Part shown: positions 1 to 9,689 of the stretch, one piece after another
Layout of the letters: every line of letters begins with the position of its first letter
Position numbering within the stretch: the stretch's first letter is position 1
NCBI GenBank assembly: GCA_024275115.1
Contig: JAJRZT010000021.1
Span: forward strand, 1 to 64,000
DNA: 64,000 nt
Source of the DNA: Gammaproteobacteria bacterium
Lineage (GTDB): Bacteria; Pseudomonadota; Gammaproteobacteria; UBA6429; Thiohalophilaceae
Direction: 5' to 3'
Notes under the pieces: model-generated
The model's database searches: none
What the model was told of the DNA's origin: nothing
The model's input: the letters and a program-made list of their open reading frames with translations, nothing else
Position numbers and translations under genes: made by a program

Positions 1-4
1 AATT

Positions 5-319
5 ATGGCGAAGTCCATTCGTATACGTGCCAACGCTAAAGGCGATGTGGTACTGGTTAAAGCGCTGCTGACCCACCCGATGGAAACCGGTTTGCGCAAA
101 GACAAAAAAACAGGTAAGAAAATTCCTGCCAATTACATTCAGGAAGTCGATTGCACGCACAATGGTAAAACAGTGATGACCGCTCAGTGGGCGGGTGCAG
201 TTTCTAAAAACCCTTATCTTTCTTTCAAATTCGGTGGTGGTAAATCCGGCGATACCGTAGGTATTGCATGGGTGGACAACATCGGCAAGAAAGATTCCAT
301 TGAAACCAGGGTTAAATAA
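5..319 (+). CDS. soxZ: Thiosulfate oxidation carrier complex protein SoxZ
   Basis: 104 aa ORF MAKSIRIRANAKGDVVLVKALLTHPMETGLRKD..., typical SoxZ N-terminus and length. Confidence 0.95.
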   Translation: MAKSIRIRANAKGDVVLVKALLTHPMETGLRKDKKTGKKIPANYIQEVDCTHNGKTVMTAQWAGAVSKNPYLSFKFGGGKSGDTVGIAWVDNIGKKDSIETRVK

Positions 320-357
320 AAACCTGCTTCAAACAGGTAGTTACATCCCCCCGCAAG

Positions 358-384
358 GCGAAGCTCGTCCAAACCGAGCTTCGC
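358..384 (+). terminator. Hairpin downstream of soxZ, probable terminator
   Basis: Perfect 10-bp inverted repeat gcgaagctcg-tccaaac-cgagcttcgc, 39 nt after the soxZ stop; only a weak T tract follows. Confidence 0.6.
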
Positions 385-432
385 TTTCACTCACTATTAT
401 CAGCCCTCTAGATTTACAAAAGTCTATTCTTG

Positions 433-897
433 TCAATCGTCGGCTCGATATTTAAGCTGCATACCTTTTAGAAATTTACGTAAAACCTGATCCTGGCAGG
501 CACGGAAGTTTTTATGTGTAGGCTTTCGAAAAAAAGCACTTAATTCATGTTTGCTAATATCAACTTCAACCCTATTCAGAATATCCAATATTTCATCAGA
601 TTTTAGATTTAATGCTATTTTAATTTTTGTAAAAATAATATTATTTGTTAATTTTTCTTCGGGTTCAGGCTGCTCACCTTCTTTCTTGCCCCGCATCTTA
701 TTTATAAATCCATTTAAGAAAATCGCAAGCACCTTGTCACTGCATTCTTTATACTCTAGGGCATCTTCTTTTTTTAGCAAGTCACTGATCTGGGCGCGTG
801 TTGCCTCAAAATCGGCTGCCGCAAATATCGCAATCATTGCTGAATCAGCAAAATTAAAGGTATAACGGATGCGGCGCATGATATCGTTATTAGTCAT
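433..897 (-). CDS. DUF1456 (YehS-like) family protein
   Basis: 154 aa; two repeats of the MTNNDIMRRIRYTFN.. / LTNNIIFTKIKIALNLKSDEILDIL type. Confidence 0.8.
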   Translation of the reverse strand: MTNNDIMRRIRYTFNFADSAMIAIFAAADFEATRAQISDLLKKEDALEYKECSDKVLAIFLNGFINKMRGKKEGEQPEPEEKLTNNIIFTKIKIALNLKSDEILDILNRVEVDISKHELSAFFRKPTHKNFRACQDQVLRKFLKGMQLKYRADD

Positions 898-945
898 TAA
901 TCGTTCCTGTATATTTATCTAGTTGTAATCGTTAAATCATGGTGA

Positions 946-1251
946 CTAACTGGCGCCCTTCTCTCTTTTTTCATAGGCTTCACGGGCTATCCTTTCTTGC
1001 TCTTGTTTTTCTTGCCCATTTTCGTCTCTCAACTCACGTTGCTTACCATGCCGTTTATTTTTTTCTGCTTGATTATCAAGAAACAATTTTAATTCTTTTT
1101 CAGCCCACTCCGTTGCTTCAGCTTCTGAGGCAAACCCAGCCTGTCTTTTTGAAACAACCGTTTTAGATGATGTAGCCTTTCTAATTATTTCCACCTTCCA
1201 GTTTTTCCTGTTTTTTGCTACACGGTAGTCATATTTCTTAACTTTTGACAT
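946..1251 (-). CDS. DUF3622-like small protein
   Basis: 101 aa MSKVKKYDYRVAKNRKNWKVEIIRKATSSKTVVSKRQAGFASEAEATEWAEKEL. Confidence 0.7.
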   Translation of the reverse strand: MSKVKKYDYRVAKNRKNWKVEIIRKATSSKTVVSKRQAGFASEAEATEWAEKELKLFLDNQAEKNKRHGKQRELRDENGQEKQEQERIAREAYEKREKGAS

Positions 1252-1434
1252 AATTTTATCTTCCAGAATATTGTTTATGGATTAGATTCCATGTACCACA
1301 TAATAACATATAAGCTAATGATAGCTGACTCTGATTATATTGCTTCTAGGAATATTTCCCTCGCCCTATGCACATATCAATCTAAATTATATTTCTACAT
1401 TTAAATTCCACCAACCAGGTGATAAACTCAACGA

Positions 1435-2100
1435 ATGCAAACACTCAAAACCCTTGAAATAAATATTGCCGATGCACGCTACAGCGTGATCTGGCTGCAC
1501 GGCTTAGGTGCCGATGGCCATGACTTTGAACCCATCGTTGCCGAACTGGATTTTAAAAATAAAGAACAAACCCGTTTTATTTTTCCACATGCGCCGAACA
1601 TACCGGTTACCGTAAACAATGGCATGGTTATGCCTGCATGGTACGATATTGCAGCCCCGCAGATTGATGCTGAGCAGGACGAAAAAGGCATGCGTCACTC
1701 CGCTATGCAAATTAATCAGCTTATTGAAGCTGAAATTGAGCGCGGCATTGACAGTAAAAATATTGTCCTTGCTGGTTTTTCACAGGGCGGTGCAATCGCC
1801 CTGCATACGGGCCTGCGCTTTAACCAACCACTCGCCGGTATTATGGCCTTATCCACTTACTTACCATTGGATACGTTTGTTTCTGCCGAAGCCGCCGTCG
1901 CTAACAAAAATATCGCCATTTTTTATGCCCATGGCGCACAGGATCCTGTCATCCCAATATCACTCGCTGAAACGTCAAAAGAGTTTTTAACCCAGCTAGG
2001 CTATAAAATTGACTGGCACCGTTACCCGATGGAACACAGCGTGATACCACAGGAGATAGACGATATCAGTCACTGGTTAAACCAAATACTGACAAATTAA
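1435..2100 (+). CDS. Alpha/beta hydrolase, carboxylesterase/phospholipase family
   Basis: 221 aa; WLHGLGADGHDFEPI and nucleophile motif GFSQGG, C-terminal HSV region. Confidence 0.9.
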   Translation: MQTLKTLEINIADARYSVIWLHGLGADGHDFEPIVAELDFKNKEQTRFIFPHAPNIPVTVNNGMVMPAWYDIAAPQIDAEQDEKGMRHSAMQINQLIEAEIERGIDSKNIVLAGFSQGGAIALHTGLRFNQPLAGIMALSTYLPLDTFVSAEAAVANKNIAIFYAHGAQDPVIPISLAETSKEFLTQLGYKIDWHRYPMEHSVIPQEIDDISHWLNQILTN

Positions 2101-2199
2101 AATACCCACAACGTGTTAACTTGAAAAAGGTTTTTTCGTTGTGTACCCAAAGCACTTCGTGGGGCAGGCTCTTCGTCGTGCCCGTTGTGGTTAAAAAAA

Positions 2200-2421
2200 C
2201 TAAACCAACGCCTCTAAAGCCAAACTCAGGTAATCCTCAATTTCTTTTTTGTACTTTAAGTAATGAAAGGTTTGCAAATACCGCATATCCATATCAAGCA
2301 GGCTCTTCGATAAGTCTATATCAGTAATATAGATAGGATACTTTGCACCACTACGGCGCTTATTAAGAATATGTTTTGCAACTTCAACATATAACTTTTC
2401 GCCAAACTCCAATGAACTGAA
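2200..2421 (-). pseudogene. Disconnected C-terminal part of the adenylate cyclase (same frame, after the TAA at 2422-2424)
   Basis: Reverse strand reads GGC CAG TAA TTC AGT TCA TTG GAG TTT GGC GAA; FSSLEFGEKLYVEVAKHILNKRRSGAKYPIYITDIDLSKSL..LQTFHYLKYKKEIEDYLSLALEALV resembles the tail of gammaproteobacterial class I cyclases. Confidence 0.75.
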
Positions 2422-5055
2422 TTACTGGCCTTCACAATAAATAGTAAAGACAACGGCACCGTCTACTTTATCACCTATTACCTGCAAGCTAATGTATTTA
2501 GATGGCCGCACATAGCGGTTAATCGCATGTTGTTCTAAATAGGACCCCTCAAAATCTGAAGATTCTATTTTGTAGAACTGCACCAGCTCAGCCACTGCCT
2601 GATTGTCTTCAATCGCATTTAAAAAATTCATTCGTTTATGTACAGATGAAAAAAACTGTTGCAGGTGCTTCACTAAACTATAAACATCATGAAAATCATC
2701 CTGCTGATAAAACAGTGTTCCCTTCTCATCCAGCACGTAGATCATGGCACTTTTATTCTTAACGCGGTAAAAACATTGCACCACACCGGGCTTGTTAACA
2801 CTATATATAATAGGCAAATCCGAATCTTTATCTGCCTCAATATCAAACTCGGTTAAATAAAACGTTGATTGTGGTGCAGACAAATGTTCCAGCAAGCGCT
2901 CTAAAGTGCCCGCCGCATAAAATTTTAAGTTATCATCTTCTATCTGCAATAAGTAATAGTCCCATTGCACGCCAAGTATATATTGTTTGGCAATATTAGT
3001 TGGCTGCGTATAAAAGAAGGCTATCACCTGTTCAAAAACATTTTCTATCCGCAAAGCAATGGATGGGCCACGATAGGATGAATAGCTATGCGCATTAATT
3101 CGCGGCGGGCGCTGCCCTTTAGACGGCGGCGACCACTGTAAATAATCTCGCAAACAATTCATTAAGCCTTTTACACCAAAATAGCGAAAGGTCAGAACTT
3201 CCTGCCAACTGGTTACAATTACCTGTTCAATGCTGAGTGCTAGATTTTCCCACATGCCGCCAAAACGTAAGGCATCGGTTCGGTTGCTGGCAATTTGTTG
3301 GCCTTTTTTTGTGTAGTCAGAAAATGGATCAACGCCGAGATTAATATAAGTACCCACGGCACTGACTTTTGCAGGGCGGCTAAAGTCATGGAACGATGCA
3401 TTTTGTAAATGCTCGTCTGGAAATAATTTTTCCATGCTTTGGATGGTTTGCAAAATTTCACGTTCAGACAGATCACTTTTACCTGCATATAAGGCAATAA
3501 TAGTATTATGGTTAAATAGTTTATTAAAAAAGCACCAGGTTATTAACTCCATTAAATCATAAGATCGTTTAATGGGTGAGCGTACCGCTATTTCTTTTTC
3601 GTCAACAATGCCGCTAAATATCATCCAGGATTCAGTATTATCATCCCCAAAAAATTGATGAATAGACAAATGGCTTTCATATAAATTTTTTGTAATCCCC
3701 TGATGAATAACATCTATTTTGCCAGCCTTACGCTCAAAGGCAGCATATAATTTTCGCCCCAGTACGTTTAAGTCTGACTGCTTGATGAAATGACTGTCGA
3801 TACTCGACTCACGTGCAAAGTCTGATAAAAAGTGGTAGCTGCGAGTAAATTCATCAATTAAGATAGCGCGTTCTTCCATCACATGATTCACATTCCATTC
3901 ATTGCGACTGTCTAGCAACACCAGCTTACCGCTAGGCCATGCCCATTTTTTTACACGTTCAATAAGTACTTCAACTCTCCAGTCATTTTTATTTGATGCA
4001 CCTTTCGATTCATCACTGAGAGCAATGTCCACTTTAAAATAAAAACTCCGCCGCACCAGCTCCAGGCGATCCATCTCATTTTGCTGAATAAGATACTGCT
4101 CCACTTTATCCAGCATCATTAAGTAAGGGTCGAGCGAATTAATATCAATATTATCTTCATACACGGCACGCTTATAACGCAGCGCTATCATTTCAATATC
4201 CGGGTATTCCCATGCATACGCCTGCATCAGTAATATTTTCAGAATGGATTTATACGGTGAATTAATACCTTTATATAACAGCCATAAGCTTGCACCATAA
4301 AATTCTTCTGCCGGGATTCGATTTAAGCCGCCAAAATCAATATGCTCATGCGCATGCATAAAACGCTGGCGTTGGAATTCTTCCACCATTTCATCGTATT
4401 GCTCTTCTTTATCTGGTGGAATCAACCACCATGCAGGATAACGCCCGGCCAATAATAAACTGGTGCGATAAAATTCTTCAAGCAATAAATAATGCAGCGC
4501 ACTGCCCGAACTTTCTGAACTCAGCTGGCCAATTTCACCACGTTTAAATTTAACCGGATCAACCAGATAAATATTGGCCTCAACCCCCAGTTCTCTTGCC
4601 CATTCTTCCACAGCTTTGGCTTTATTTTGTAACTCTTCAATCTGCAGCGCAGTCAAATTACTTTCATGGCATATCCAGATGTCAAAATCACTTTGTTTTG
4701 AATAGGCAATACTGCCACTGCTACCCATCAGATAAATCGCCAGAATTTCAAACTTCCAATAGGCGCGTTTTTTAAACTCAAAACTTCTAAAATGTTTTTT
4801 TATACGGCTTATTGATGATGAGCTGACACTATAATTTGGAATACCCGCAGGTGTTGCCTTGCTCACATAGCCAGGCAATATAGGATGATTAACGTGAAAC
4901 AGCACCGGCAGCAGTTCGACAAACTGGCGCTGAGTTTGCCGCATATCGGCAAAACTACGGCTTAAACGCTGTGCATTTAGCTTTTCGAAGCGCTGTTTGA
5001 TGTCCTGATAATAGCGCTCTTCACCCAATTTGGGAGTTATTTTGGGACTTCTCAT
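2422..5055 (-). CDS. cyaA: Class I adenylate cyclase, C-terminally truncated by an in-frame TAA
   Basis: 877 aa; YLMGSSGSIAYSKQSDFDIWICHES nucleotidyltransferase motif; ends ..FTIYCEGQ-stop and the same frame continues FSSLEFGEKLYVEVAKHIL.. Confidence 0.9.
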   Translation of the reverse strand: MRSPKITPKLGEERYYQDIKQRFEKLNAQRLSRSFADMRQTQRQFVELLPVLFHVNHPILPGYVSKATPAGIPNYSVSSSSISRIKKHFRSFEFKKRAYWKFEILAIYLMGSSGSIAYSKQSDFDIWICHESNLTALQIEELQNKAKAVEEWARELGVEANIYLVDPVKFKRGEIGQLSSESSGSALHYLLLEEFYRTSLLLAGRYPAWWLIPPDKEEQYDEMVEEFQRQRFMHAHEHIDFGGLNRIPAEEFYGASLWLLYKGINSPYKSILKILLMQAYAWEYPDIEMIALRYKRAVYEDNIDINSLDPYLMMLDKVEQYLIQQNEMDRLELVRRSFYFKVDIALSDESKGASNKNDWRVEVLIERVKKWAWPSGKLVLLDSRNEWNVNHVMEERAILIDEFTRSYHFLSDFARESSIDSHFIKQSDLNVLGRKLYAAFERKAGKIDVIHQGITKNLYESHLSIHQFFGDDNTESWMIFSGIVDEKEIAVRSPIKRSYDLMELITWCFFNKLFNHNTIIALYAGKSDLSEREILQTIQSMEKLFPDEHLQNASFHDFSRPAKVSAVGTYINLGVDPFSDYTKKGQQIASNRTDALRFGGMWENLALSIEQVIVTSWQEVLTFRYFGVKGLMNCLRDYLQWSPPSKGQRPPRINAHSYSSYRGPSIALRIENVFEQVIAFFYTQPTNIAKQYILGVQWDYYLLQIEDDNLKFYAAGTLERLLEHLSAPQSTFYLTEFDIEADKDSDLPIIYSVNKPGVVQCFYRVKNKSAMIYVLDEKGTLFYQQDDFHDVYSLVKHLQQFFSSVHKRMNFLNAIEDNQAVAELVQFYKIESSDFEGSYLEQHAINRYVRPSKYISLQVIGDKVDGAVVFTIYCEGQ

Positions 5056-5241
5056 ATCCCTCTATATCGGCCAAAATAAAGGAGACTCAAGTCAAATTTT
5101 TACTGACGGTTTTTATAAGCTATTGATATTAGGTCAATAAATATTTCACTTATTTTTAATTTTCACTTTAGGAAATATTTCATTGGCCGATAAATTGTTT
5201 TAGAGGTAAAAGTACAACTATTCACATAAAAATAAGGAATA

Positions 5242-6096
5242 ATGGGGATTATGTTAGAGCAACTCGACAAGCAAACATTACAGCATATTATCGAAACCTC
5301 GCCCATCGGCTTATTTTTAACCGACAAGCAAGGAAAAGTGAACTGGCTTAACCCAACCTTGGCGCACCTGCTCGAAACTCAGCCAGAAGACTTTATTGGC
5401 CAGAGCGAACAGTCCGTTGCAGAAGGACTCAAAGCGCTGTTTTCAGAACAAGGTGTTGTGCGCATTGATTCTGAAACCGAACCCGGCAAGCATTTTATCT
5501 GTACCAAACAACCACTGGATGCAGACGCTGCCACACATATACACTTTGTGCATGATGCTAGCAGCATGCATGCACTGTTTCAGGAACGTGATGAATTAAA
5601 AAATATCATCGAAGAAATGAAGGCCATTGATCCTGTTACCGGTATGCCAAATTACCGTGCTATTTTAAATGCACTCGAGCCACAGGTTTCCCGCAGCCGT
5701 CGTTATGGCAATGTGCTATCGGTTATCATTGTTCAACTCACTAACTTAAATGAGTTGCAAAAAGAAATAGGTGAAAATCAACTAAACGAACTTATTGTCG
5801 CCTGTTCACATATGCTCAACGACCAGGTTCGCTGGGCTGATATGATTGGCCATATCAACGATCATGAATTTTTGCTTATCCTGCCTGAAACATCCGAACA
5901 GGATACGCACAAACTTAAAGATATTTTAAGCGAGCGTTTCACCAGTATTAAGGTTGGCGATATGGCCGAAAATAATATGAAACTAAACATCGACTTTGGA
6001 CTTGCCCAGTGGGACAAAGGCATGGACGTTCCTTTGTTTATTCAAACTGCCCGGGATATGTTAGAAGAAACACCGCCAGAAAAAGCAACCGCCTAA
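5242..6096 (+). CDS. PAS-GGDEF-like protein with degenerate GGDEF signature
   Basis: PAS-like N-terminus (IIETSPIGLFLTDKQGKVNWLNPTL) followed by DPVTGMPNYRAILNALE..; GGDEF replaced by INDHEF. Confidence 0.8.
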   Translation: MGIMLEQLDKQTLQHIIETSPIGLFLTDKQGKVNWLNPTLAHLLETQPEDFIGQSEQSVAEGLKALFSEQGVVRIDSETEPGKHFICTKQPLDADAATHIHFVHDASSMHALFQERDELKNIIEEMKAIDPVTGMPNYRAILNALEPQVSRSRRYGNVLSVIIVQLTNLNELQKEIGENQLNELIVACSHMLNDQVRWADMIGHINDHEFLLILPETSEQDTHKLKDILSERFTSIKVGDMAENNMKLNIDFGLAQWDKGMDVPLFIQTARDMLEETPPEKATA

Positions 6097-6264
6097 CACC
6101 ACTTTAACCCGGAAAGCGGTTCCAAATTAAAGCCACCACTTTTATTTTGATTTAAACTACCCATATATAGCTACAAAAGCACTAAAGGCCCTTTCTCGTA
6201 TGCTGTTATTAAATATTCTTGGTGCAAAACAATGGGGGCTTGCTTTTTGACTTTGCAGTGAGGG

Positions 6265-6891
6265 CTATCCATCATCAACAAGGTGTGCCATAAATTTGGT
6301 AAAGGGCACAATATTTTGGTTCACGCTCGCTTCTTCAAGTGCAGCCATGTAACTATCACGTTTTTCCACTGGGACAATAGTCCATGGATAGCCGCCACTC
6401 GCTAACATTGTATTCATTAAAAAGCGCCCCATGCGACCATTTCCATCCATATACGGATGGATATATACAAAAATAAAATGTCCGAGTACCACACGCACGG
6501 AGGCTTCCGTTTCTTCACGGAGTAAATCAAAAAGTGCTGGCATAGCATCGCGCACTGCTTCACAGCTTGGCGGTACATGCATTGAGCGGCGAATATAAAC
6601 TGGCGCGTTACGGTAACCAGCAAGATCAGCAGGTTGCAAAATACCTGCTGTCACACCAGGCGCAAACATTTCCCGATACCAGGCTCGATGGGCATCATCC
6701 GCGACAGTCCCCGCATTTTTGCCTTGTAATACTTTTTCAACACTATCACGAACTTGTTGATAAGCTTGCCAATAGCCACGTGCTGCCAATGCATTTTTGT
6801 GTTCGCGATCTTCTGGATTATCATCTGGCTCCCAATTTCCGCTGCGAACCCGCTCAATCAACTCCAAACTTACACGGTAGCCCTCAATTGA
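6265..6891 (-). pseudogene. Fic-domain protein, 5'-truncated (ORF-track call 6265..6867)
   Basis: Fic motif HPYMDGNGRMGR; in-frame codons upstream of the called start (LSIEGYRVSLELIERV) look like family sequence, but a TGA lies about 30 nt further on and no N-terminal domain is present. Confidence 0.7.
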
Positions 6892-6896
6892 TAAGG

Positions 6897-6915
6897 AAAG
6901 TAAGATAAGGGGTCA
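6897..6915. repeat. 19-bp direct repeat copy 1 (AAAGTAAGATAAGGGGTCA)
   Basis: Identical to 6973-6991. Confidence 0.9.
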
Positions 6916-6972
6916 AATCGCTTGTTAAACAATATAGACTCCGGCTATGAGCAAAAGGTGACAGAACTATTT

Positions 6973-6991
6973 AAAGTAAGATAAGGGGTCA
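6973..6991. repeat. 19-bp direct repeat copy 2 (AAAGTAAGATAAGGGGTCA)
   Basis: Identical to 6897-6915. Confidence 0.9.
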
Positions 6992-7096
6992 GGATAAAGA
7001 GAGGGACACTGATAACTTAATAGCTTTAGTCTTTTTAAAGAATAAAAGGTTGCCACCAAGCCTTGCTCTTAAGCAAGACTTTTTTATTTTAAACGA

Positions 7097-7788
7097 TTAA
7101 CAAAACTGTTTCATTTTTATTTCAAGTTCAGCTAATCCATTTTGATAAACCCCAGGAAAGCGATCCACGGCCATGGCTAAATCTTTAACCGCGGGCTCAA
7201 TCCATGTCATGGCCTCTAAAATATCGTCGTGTTGTTGTGCTAAATCTTGCCAATACCAAATCGGCTCATGATGAAAAATCCGATTTCACAGCCGCCTGAT
7301 TTTATTAAAACGCGGGCTAAGGTTTTGTCGAGTACGCCGTGTTCGCGGCATGGCTGGGAAAGCAGTTTTAATAATACTCGGCCACAGTATTTGCTCATAG
7401 CGTTTATCAAACAAGCTTGTCCAGAACCCAAAATTTAACTCAGCAATGAGCCGACCTGGCTCTAAGGTCTTTTTTTGGCGTAGTAGAGATTGCTTTGCTT
7501 TGTCGATAGAGCGTTGATCGCGTGTGTGAATAATTTTGTTATTATCAAACCAATCATCCTGACCAAAATGTGCCGTAGCCGCTTGATGAATGGTATTACG
7601 TAAACCTATTTCCAAGAGCTGCAAGGTGGGGTAAAGACTCTCACTGAGGGCAACATTCCACGCATAATGGCTAAATAAATTAGGTCGCCATTATTAGAGG
7701 CTAATTGCTGCTGATAAGCCTCTAACCGCTCATTTGACAGTACTTGTTTTAGCTTATTTGCAAAGTCCGCTTGCATAAAAGGTTCCAT
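7097..7788 (-). pseudogene. Abi-family (abortive-infection-like) protein gene with two frameshifts
   Basis: Segments in successive frames: MEPFMQADFANKLKQVLSNERLEAYQQQLASNNGDLI / NLFSHYAWNVALSESLYPTLQLLEIGLRNTIHQAATAHFGQDDWFD..LWPSIIKTAFPAMPRTRRTRQNLSPRFNKIRRL / NRIFHHEPIWYWQDLAQQHDDILEAMTWIEPAVKDLAMAVDRFPGVYQNGLAELEIKMKQFC-stop. Confidence 0.8.
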
Positions 7789-8135
7789 CTCACTATGATT
7801 AAAGAACAGTCCTCGGGCACTTCCTCTCCTGGTGAAAATCAGTGATGAATCCGGGGTTTTTTTTGCCTATTATATTTAGCCCTACATCAACTGCGTTAGC
7901 AAAAAAAGCACACAGGGGGCAGGTTTTGCCTTTAAGCAGTTCCACCGTCCACAAAGGCTTGTTCTTTACCTTTTAACACTAATCTTGCCTGATTATGGAT
8001 AGCCCACTTTGCAAAGTCAAAAAGAAAGACCTCGGCATGGCGCCAATTTATGTATCAATTAGCAATACATCTGATACACAAAAAAACCATTGTATTTTTA
8101 TAAATCTAACTAAACCAAAGCCCTACAAGTTTTTT

Positions 8136-9560
8136 TTACAACACAATTCTTTTTCGCAATGCCTTCACGGCCTGCTTCACCTGAGCAGGCGCGGTACCAC
8201 CCAGATGGTCACGTGCTGCAACCGAACCTTCTACCGTTAGCACATCAAAAACATCGTCTTTTATTGCATCACTAAAGGATTGCAGTTCGGCCAGTTTTAA
8301 TTCGGATAAGTCCTTACTCTGCTCGACACCTAAACGTACCGCCTTGCCCACCACTTCGTGTGCATCTCTAAACGGCACACCATTTCGAACCAGATAATCG
8401 GCTAAATCGGTTGCGGTCGAAAAACCTTTGCTTGCCGCATCGTACATGGCTTGTTTGTTAACATTAATATGCGGCAACATATCGGCATAAATTTTTATAC
8501 TGCCTTTTAAATTATCAATGGTGTCAAACAAGGGTTCTTTGTCTTCCTGATTATCTTTATTGTAAGCAAGCGGCTGGCTCTTCATTAAAGTGAGCATATT
8601 CATTAAATGACCATAGATGCGTCCGGTCTTGCCGCGCACTAACTCAGGCACATCGGGGTTTTTCTTTTGCGGCATAATACTGGAACCGGTACAAAAGCTG
8701 TCTGACAACTCAATAAAGTTAACCAGCGACGAACTCCATAACACCAGCTCTTCGGCTATACGTGACATATGCATCATCATAATGGACGCGCAGGAAATAA
8801 ACTCGATAACAAAATCGCGGTCACTCACTGCATCGAGTGAATTTGCGGCAGGCTTATCGAAACCTAATTTTTCTGCGGTAAAATTTCTGTCGATAGGATA
8901 AGTTGTACCGGCAAGTGCTGCGGCACCCAATGGCATGATATTCACGCGCTTACGACAGTCGAGCAAGCGCTCCGCATCACGCATAAACATTTCGGCCCAG
9001 GCTAAAACATGGTGGCCAAATGTCACCGGTTGTGCAATTTGCAAATGGGTAAAGCCCGGCATAATGGTGTCGGCTTCGGCTTCGGCTTTATCGAGCATGC
9101 CGTTTAACAGGCGTGTTAATTCCGTGCTGATGATATCTATTTCTTCGCGCAGATATAAACGCACATCGGTGGCCACCTGATCATTTCGTGAGCGCCCGGT
9201 GTGTAATTTTTTACCCACGTCACCTATTTTGCTGGTCAACGCCGACTCGATGTTCATATGCACATCTTCCAGTGCAACCGACCAGGTAAAATTACCCGCC
9301 GCAATATCCGCTTCAACCACCTTTAAGCCATCAACGATTTGCTGACATTCGTTATCCGTTAACACACCCACATGCGCCAGCATTTGTGCATGCGCAATTG
9401 AGCCTTGAATATCCTGCCGATAAAGTCGCTGGTCAAAACCCACCGAAGCAGTAAAGGCTTCAACAAAAGCATCGGTTGGCTCGGTAAATCGACCGGCCCA
9501 GGGCTTTTCAGCGGTTGTTTGATTTGCTTGAACCTGTTTTGTGGGCGCTTTGTCGCTCAT
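8136..9560 (-). CDS. argH: Argininosuccinate lyase
   Basis: 474 aa; [35 protein letters not shown] signature. Confidence 0.97.
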   Translation of the reverse strand: MSDKAPTKQVQANQTTAEKPWAGRFTEPTDAFVEAFTASVGFDQRLYRQDIQGSIAHAQMLAHVGVLTDNECQQIVDGLKVVEADIAAGNFTWSVALEDVHMNIESALTSKIGDVGKKLHTGRSRNDQVATDVRLYLREEIDIISTELTRLLNGMLDKAEAEADTIMPGFTHLQIAQPVTFGHHVLAWAEMFMRDAERLLDCRKRVNIMPLGAAALAGTTYPIDRNFTAEKLGFDKPAANSLDAVSDRDFVIEFISCASIMMMHMSRIAEELVLWSSSLVNFIELSDSFCTGSSIMPQKKNPDVPELVRGKTGRIYGHLMNMLTLMKSQPLAYNKDNQEDKEPLFDTIDNLKGSIKIYADMLPHINVNKQAMYDAASKGFSTATDLADYLVRNGVPFRDAHEVVGKAVRLGVEQSKDLSELKLAELQSFSDAIKDDVFDVLTVEGSVAARDHLGGTAPAQVKQAVKALRKRIVL

Positions 9561-9689
9561 GCTGCTTACCTTAATCTATATAGAGTGCGAAATTATATCA
9601 TGGAATATCCATCTTATTTAACCGCAATGGGCCTCTAAATGACAGCCCAAAACAAGACGAAACCGGTATTGTTTAGTACACTTTAAACA

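Noticed and set aside
2101-2145. CACAACG...CGTTGTG inverted repeat between the esterase and cyaA
   Set aside because: Short 7-bp arms with a 23-nt spacer; not convincing as a terminator or binding site.
7062-7090. CTTGCTcttaAGCAAG followed by T-rich sequence, possible plus-strand terminator
   Set aside because: Short stem and no plus-strand gene upstream that it would terminate.
7797-7975. Reverse-strand frame KNKPLWTVELLKGKTCPLCAFFANAVDVGLNIIGKKNPGFITDFHQERKCPRTVL
   Set aside because: No start codon other than TTG, no recognised domain; probably noncoding debris of the decayed island.
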